6,753 nt of DNA, taken from contig JADGRS010000174.1 of the NCBI GenBank assembly GCA_017880705.1, forward strand, positions 1 to 6,753. Reading direction: 5' to 3'. Position numbers and translations under genes: made by a program. Below are positions 5,182-6,753 of the stretch, piece by piece. Source of the DNA: Burkholderiales bacterium. Its GTDB lineage: Bacteria; Pseudomonadota; Gammaproteobacteria; Burkholderiales; Usitatibacteraceae. Position 1 is the first letter of the stretch; each line of letters opens with the position of its first letter. The notes below the pieces were generated by a model. That model made no database searches. It was not told the origin of the DNA and saw only the letters and a list, made by a program, of their open reading frames with translations.

Positions 5182-6468
5182 ATGTCCGCGAACCAGATCC
5201 TCGTCGTCGACGACGAAGTCGGCATCCGGGAGCTGCTTTTCGAGATCCTCAGAGACGAGGGCTACGGCGTGCGGCTGGCCGAAAACGCCCAGACGGCGCG
5301 TTCCGCACGCAAGGAAATGCGTCCGGATCTCGTCCTGCTCGACATCTGGATGCCCGATACGGACGGCATCACGCTCCTCAAGGAGTGGGCCGGAAGCGGG
5401 CTCCTCACCATGCCCGTGGTGATGATGTCGGGGCACGGCACCATCGACTCCGCCGTCGAGGCGACGCGCATCGGCGCGTTCGATTTCCTCGAAAAGCCCA
5501 TCAGCCTGCCCAAGCTTCTCGCAACCGTCGGCAAGGCGCTCGCGGGCGGCCGCGTGTTGCCGAAGACCGGCCTCACGCTGGTGAACCTTGGCCGTGCCCG
5601 CGTAATCCAGGAACTGCGCCAGCGCCTCGAGCAGGTCGGCAGGCTGCGCACCCCGGTTCTCTTCACGGGCGAGCCCGGCTGCGGGTTCGAGCTCTGCGCC
5701 CGCCACCTTCACATCCCGAACACTCCGTGGGTCGCGCTCGAGGAAACGGAATGGCTTGCCGCGAATCCTTTCGAGCCCCTCAACGAGGCGCGCGAGGGAA
5801 CGCTGTTCCTCGCCGAGATCGCGAATCTCGGCAAGGCGGAGCAGAAGGGCCTAATGCAGCTGCTCGGGAAGCTCGAGAAGTTCAACGTGCGGTTGATATG
5901 CGCCGCGACCGGGCCGTTGCCCGCCATGACGGAGGACGGCCGCTTCGATGCGGCGCTCTATCACCAGCTTTCCGGGCTCACGATACGGGTGCCCGCGATC
6001 GCGGATCATCCCGAGGATGTTCCCGATATCGCCGCGACGATGCTCACCCAGCTCATAGACGCCAACGAAGTGCCGTTGCGCGCGCTCACGGTCGGAGCGT
6101 TGAACGTGATGCGCAATCTCGACTGGCCCGGCAACCTTCCCGTGTTGCAGAATGTCGTGAAGACGCTGGCACTCACGGCGCTCTCGAACGAGATCGGTGG
6201 CGACGATGTGAACCGGGTGGCGCGGGAATTCAACCTGGGACCGCGCGAGCAAGCGACCACCGAGGTGGGGGTGTCGCTCGACCTGCCGTTGCGTGATGCC
6301 CGCGAGCAGTTCGAGAAGCAGTACTTCCTCCATCACATCCGCCGCGAGGACGGCAACATGTCGCGCGTCGCCGACCGTGTCGGGCTGGAACGCACGCACC
6401 TCTACCGCAAGCTCAAGCAGCTGGGCATCCGGCCCTCGGGCAAGAGCGAGGATGTCGCGGGCGGCTGA
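5182..6468 (+). CDS. ntrX: NtrX-like response regulator with degenerate AAA+ domain
   Basis: The 428-residue protein has a receiver domain (about 5-120) with acidic pocket Asp10/Asp11, phosphoacceptor Asp54 (LLDIWMPDTDG), Ser83 and Lys105 (FLEKP), so it should accept phosphate from NtrY. The middle region (about 140-345) aligns by eye with NtrC-type AAA+ domains but is shortened and degenerate. Walker A reads GEPGCGFE (163-170) with Phe169 in place of lysine, Walker B reads GTLFLAEI with Ala211 in place of aspartate, WPGNLPVL (315-322) has Pro320 where WPGNVREL has arginine, and no GAFTGA loop exists. The C-terminal Fis-type helix-turn-helix (about 368-417) is intact, ending SRVADRVGLERTHLYRKLKQLGI. 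I infer a phosphorylation-controlled DNA-binding regulator that does not hydrolyse ATP or open sigma-54 promoters. It starts 16 nt after ntrY with a weak GAG ribosome site, and its targets are unknown. Confidence 0.92.
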   Translation: MSANQILVVDDEVGIRELLFEILRDEGYGVRLAENAQTARSARKEMRPDLVLLDIWMPDTDGITLLKEWAGSGLLTMPVVMMSGHGTIDSAVEATRIGAFDFLEKPISLPKLLATVGKALAGGRVLPKTGLTLVNLGRARVIQELRQRLEQVGRLRTPVLFTGEPGCGFELCARHLHIPNTPWVALEETEWLAANPFEPLNEAREGTLFLAEIANLGKAEQKGLMQLLGKLEKFNVRLICAATGPLPAMTEDGRFDAALYHQLSGLTIRVPAIADHPEDVPDIAATMLTQLIDANEVPLRALTVGALNVMRNLDWPGNLPVLQNVVKTLALTALSNEIGGDDVNRVAREFNLGPREQATTEVGVSLDLPLRDAREQFEKQYFLHHIRREDGNMSRVADRVGLERTHLYRKLKQLGIRPSGKSEDVAGG

Positions 6469-6473
6469 AGGCC

Positions 6474-6753
6474 CTAGCGAGCTTCCACGCGCCCCAGGCG
6501 CACCGCGGTCAGTCCCGTCTTCACGTTGTTCGGCACGGGCATGATGAGCACGCAGTTGTCATAAGGCGCGCGCACCGCCTCCTCGCCGTCCCAGGCAATG
6601 ACGTCTCCGGCCCGGGCGATCACCTCGAGCCCCGTGAACGTCTTGGCGAAGCGAAAGGCGGGCGTGCGCGCGATCACCGCGTCCGTAACCCTGATCAGTT
6701 TCTGGGGCGCGGCCGCGGCGTCGATTTCACCGTCCGCCCGCGCGCGATCCACG
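6474..6753 (-). CDS. Succinylglutamate desuccinylase/aspartoacylase family protein, C-terminal part
   Basis: The frame is open from the right edge to a TAG at 6476-6474, giving the last 92 or so residues; the N-terminus lies outside the window. A GTG at 6752 is probably internal and not the start. The end of the protein, with FTGLEVIARAGDVIAWDG, then VRAPYDNCVLIMP and TAVRLGR, resembles the C-terminal beta-rich part of M14-type succinylglutamate desuccinylase/aspartoacylase proteins, zinc enzymes that cleave N-acyl amino acids. The zinc-binding residues lie in the missing part, so neither substrate nor activity can be judged here. It converges with ntrX and leaves only 5 nt between the two stop codons, so it is a separate transcription unit. 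Confidence 0.7.
   Translation of the reverse strand, partial: VDRARADGEIDAAAAPQKLIRVTDAVIARTPAFRFAKTFTGLEVIARAGDVIAWDGEEAVRAPYDNCVLIMPVPNNVKTGLTAVRLGRVEAR

Noticed and set aside
3111..5225. A 704-codon open frame on the minus strand, antisense to ntrY.
   Set aside because: It is a shadow of codon bias in a GC-rich gene. Its product is dominated by Arg, His, Leu and Gln with no recognisable domain, while the plus strand encodes a complete NtrY with every kinase motif.
4996..5712. A 238-codon minus-strand frame across the ntrY-ntrX junction.
   Set aside because: It spans two well-supported plus-strand genes and their spacer, and its product shows only the biased composition typical of antisense frames.

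Overview
The window reads as chromosomal DNA of a GC-rich betaproteobacterium. I infer this from the protein motifs and from the gene neighbourhood: a LysM protein diverging from def-fmt, then a DUF4390 gene and an ntrY-ntrX two-component pair, is a familiar betaproteobacterial arrangement. No rRNA, tRNA, CRISPR array, insertion sequence or phage gene was seen. This is mostly housekeeping and signalling DNA, and I found no convincing new multi-gene system.

Layout: (1) positions 1-675, minus strand: the N-terminal 225 residues of a secreted LysM-domain protein, cut by the left edge. (2) 676-792: a compact divergent control region with three inverted repeats. (3) 793-2240, plus strand: def (peptide deformylase) and fmt (methionyl-tRNA formyltransferase), 14 nt apart. 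Fmt formylates the initiator Met-tRNA and Def removes the formyl group from new proteins. (4) 2241-2442: a 202-nt non-coding gap with an AT-rich island, a terminator-like hairpin and a 10-bp direct repeat spaced exactly 20 bp. In many relatives this gap would hold rsmB (16S rRNA m5C methyltransferase), which is absent here. (5) 2443-6468, plus strand: an exported DUF4390 protein, an NtrY-type membrane histidine kinase (ATGA overlap with the gene before) and an NtrX-type response regulator (16 nt further on), probably one operon. (6) 6474-6753, minus strand: the C-terminal end of a succinylglutamate desuccinylase/aspartoacylase-type protein, convergent with ntrX and only 5 nt from it.

The most notable feature is the NtrX-like regulator. 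Its receiver and Fis-type DNA-binding domains look intact, but its central AAA+ region has lost the Walker A lysine, the Walker B aspartate, the sensor II arginine and the GAFTGA sigma-54 contact loop. It should therefore act as a phosphorylation-controlled DNA-binding protein and not as an ATP-driven sigma-54 activator. The control regions at 692-771 and 2294-2418 are the other places worth a second look.
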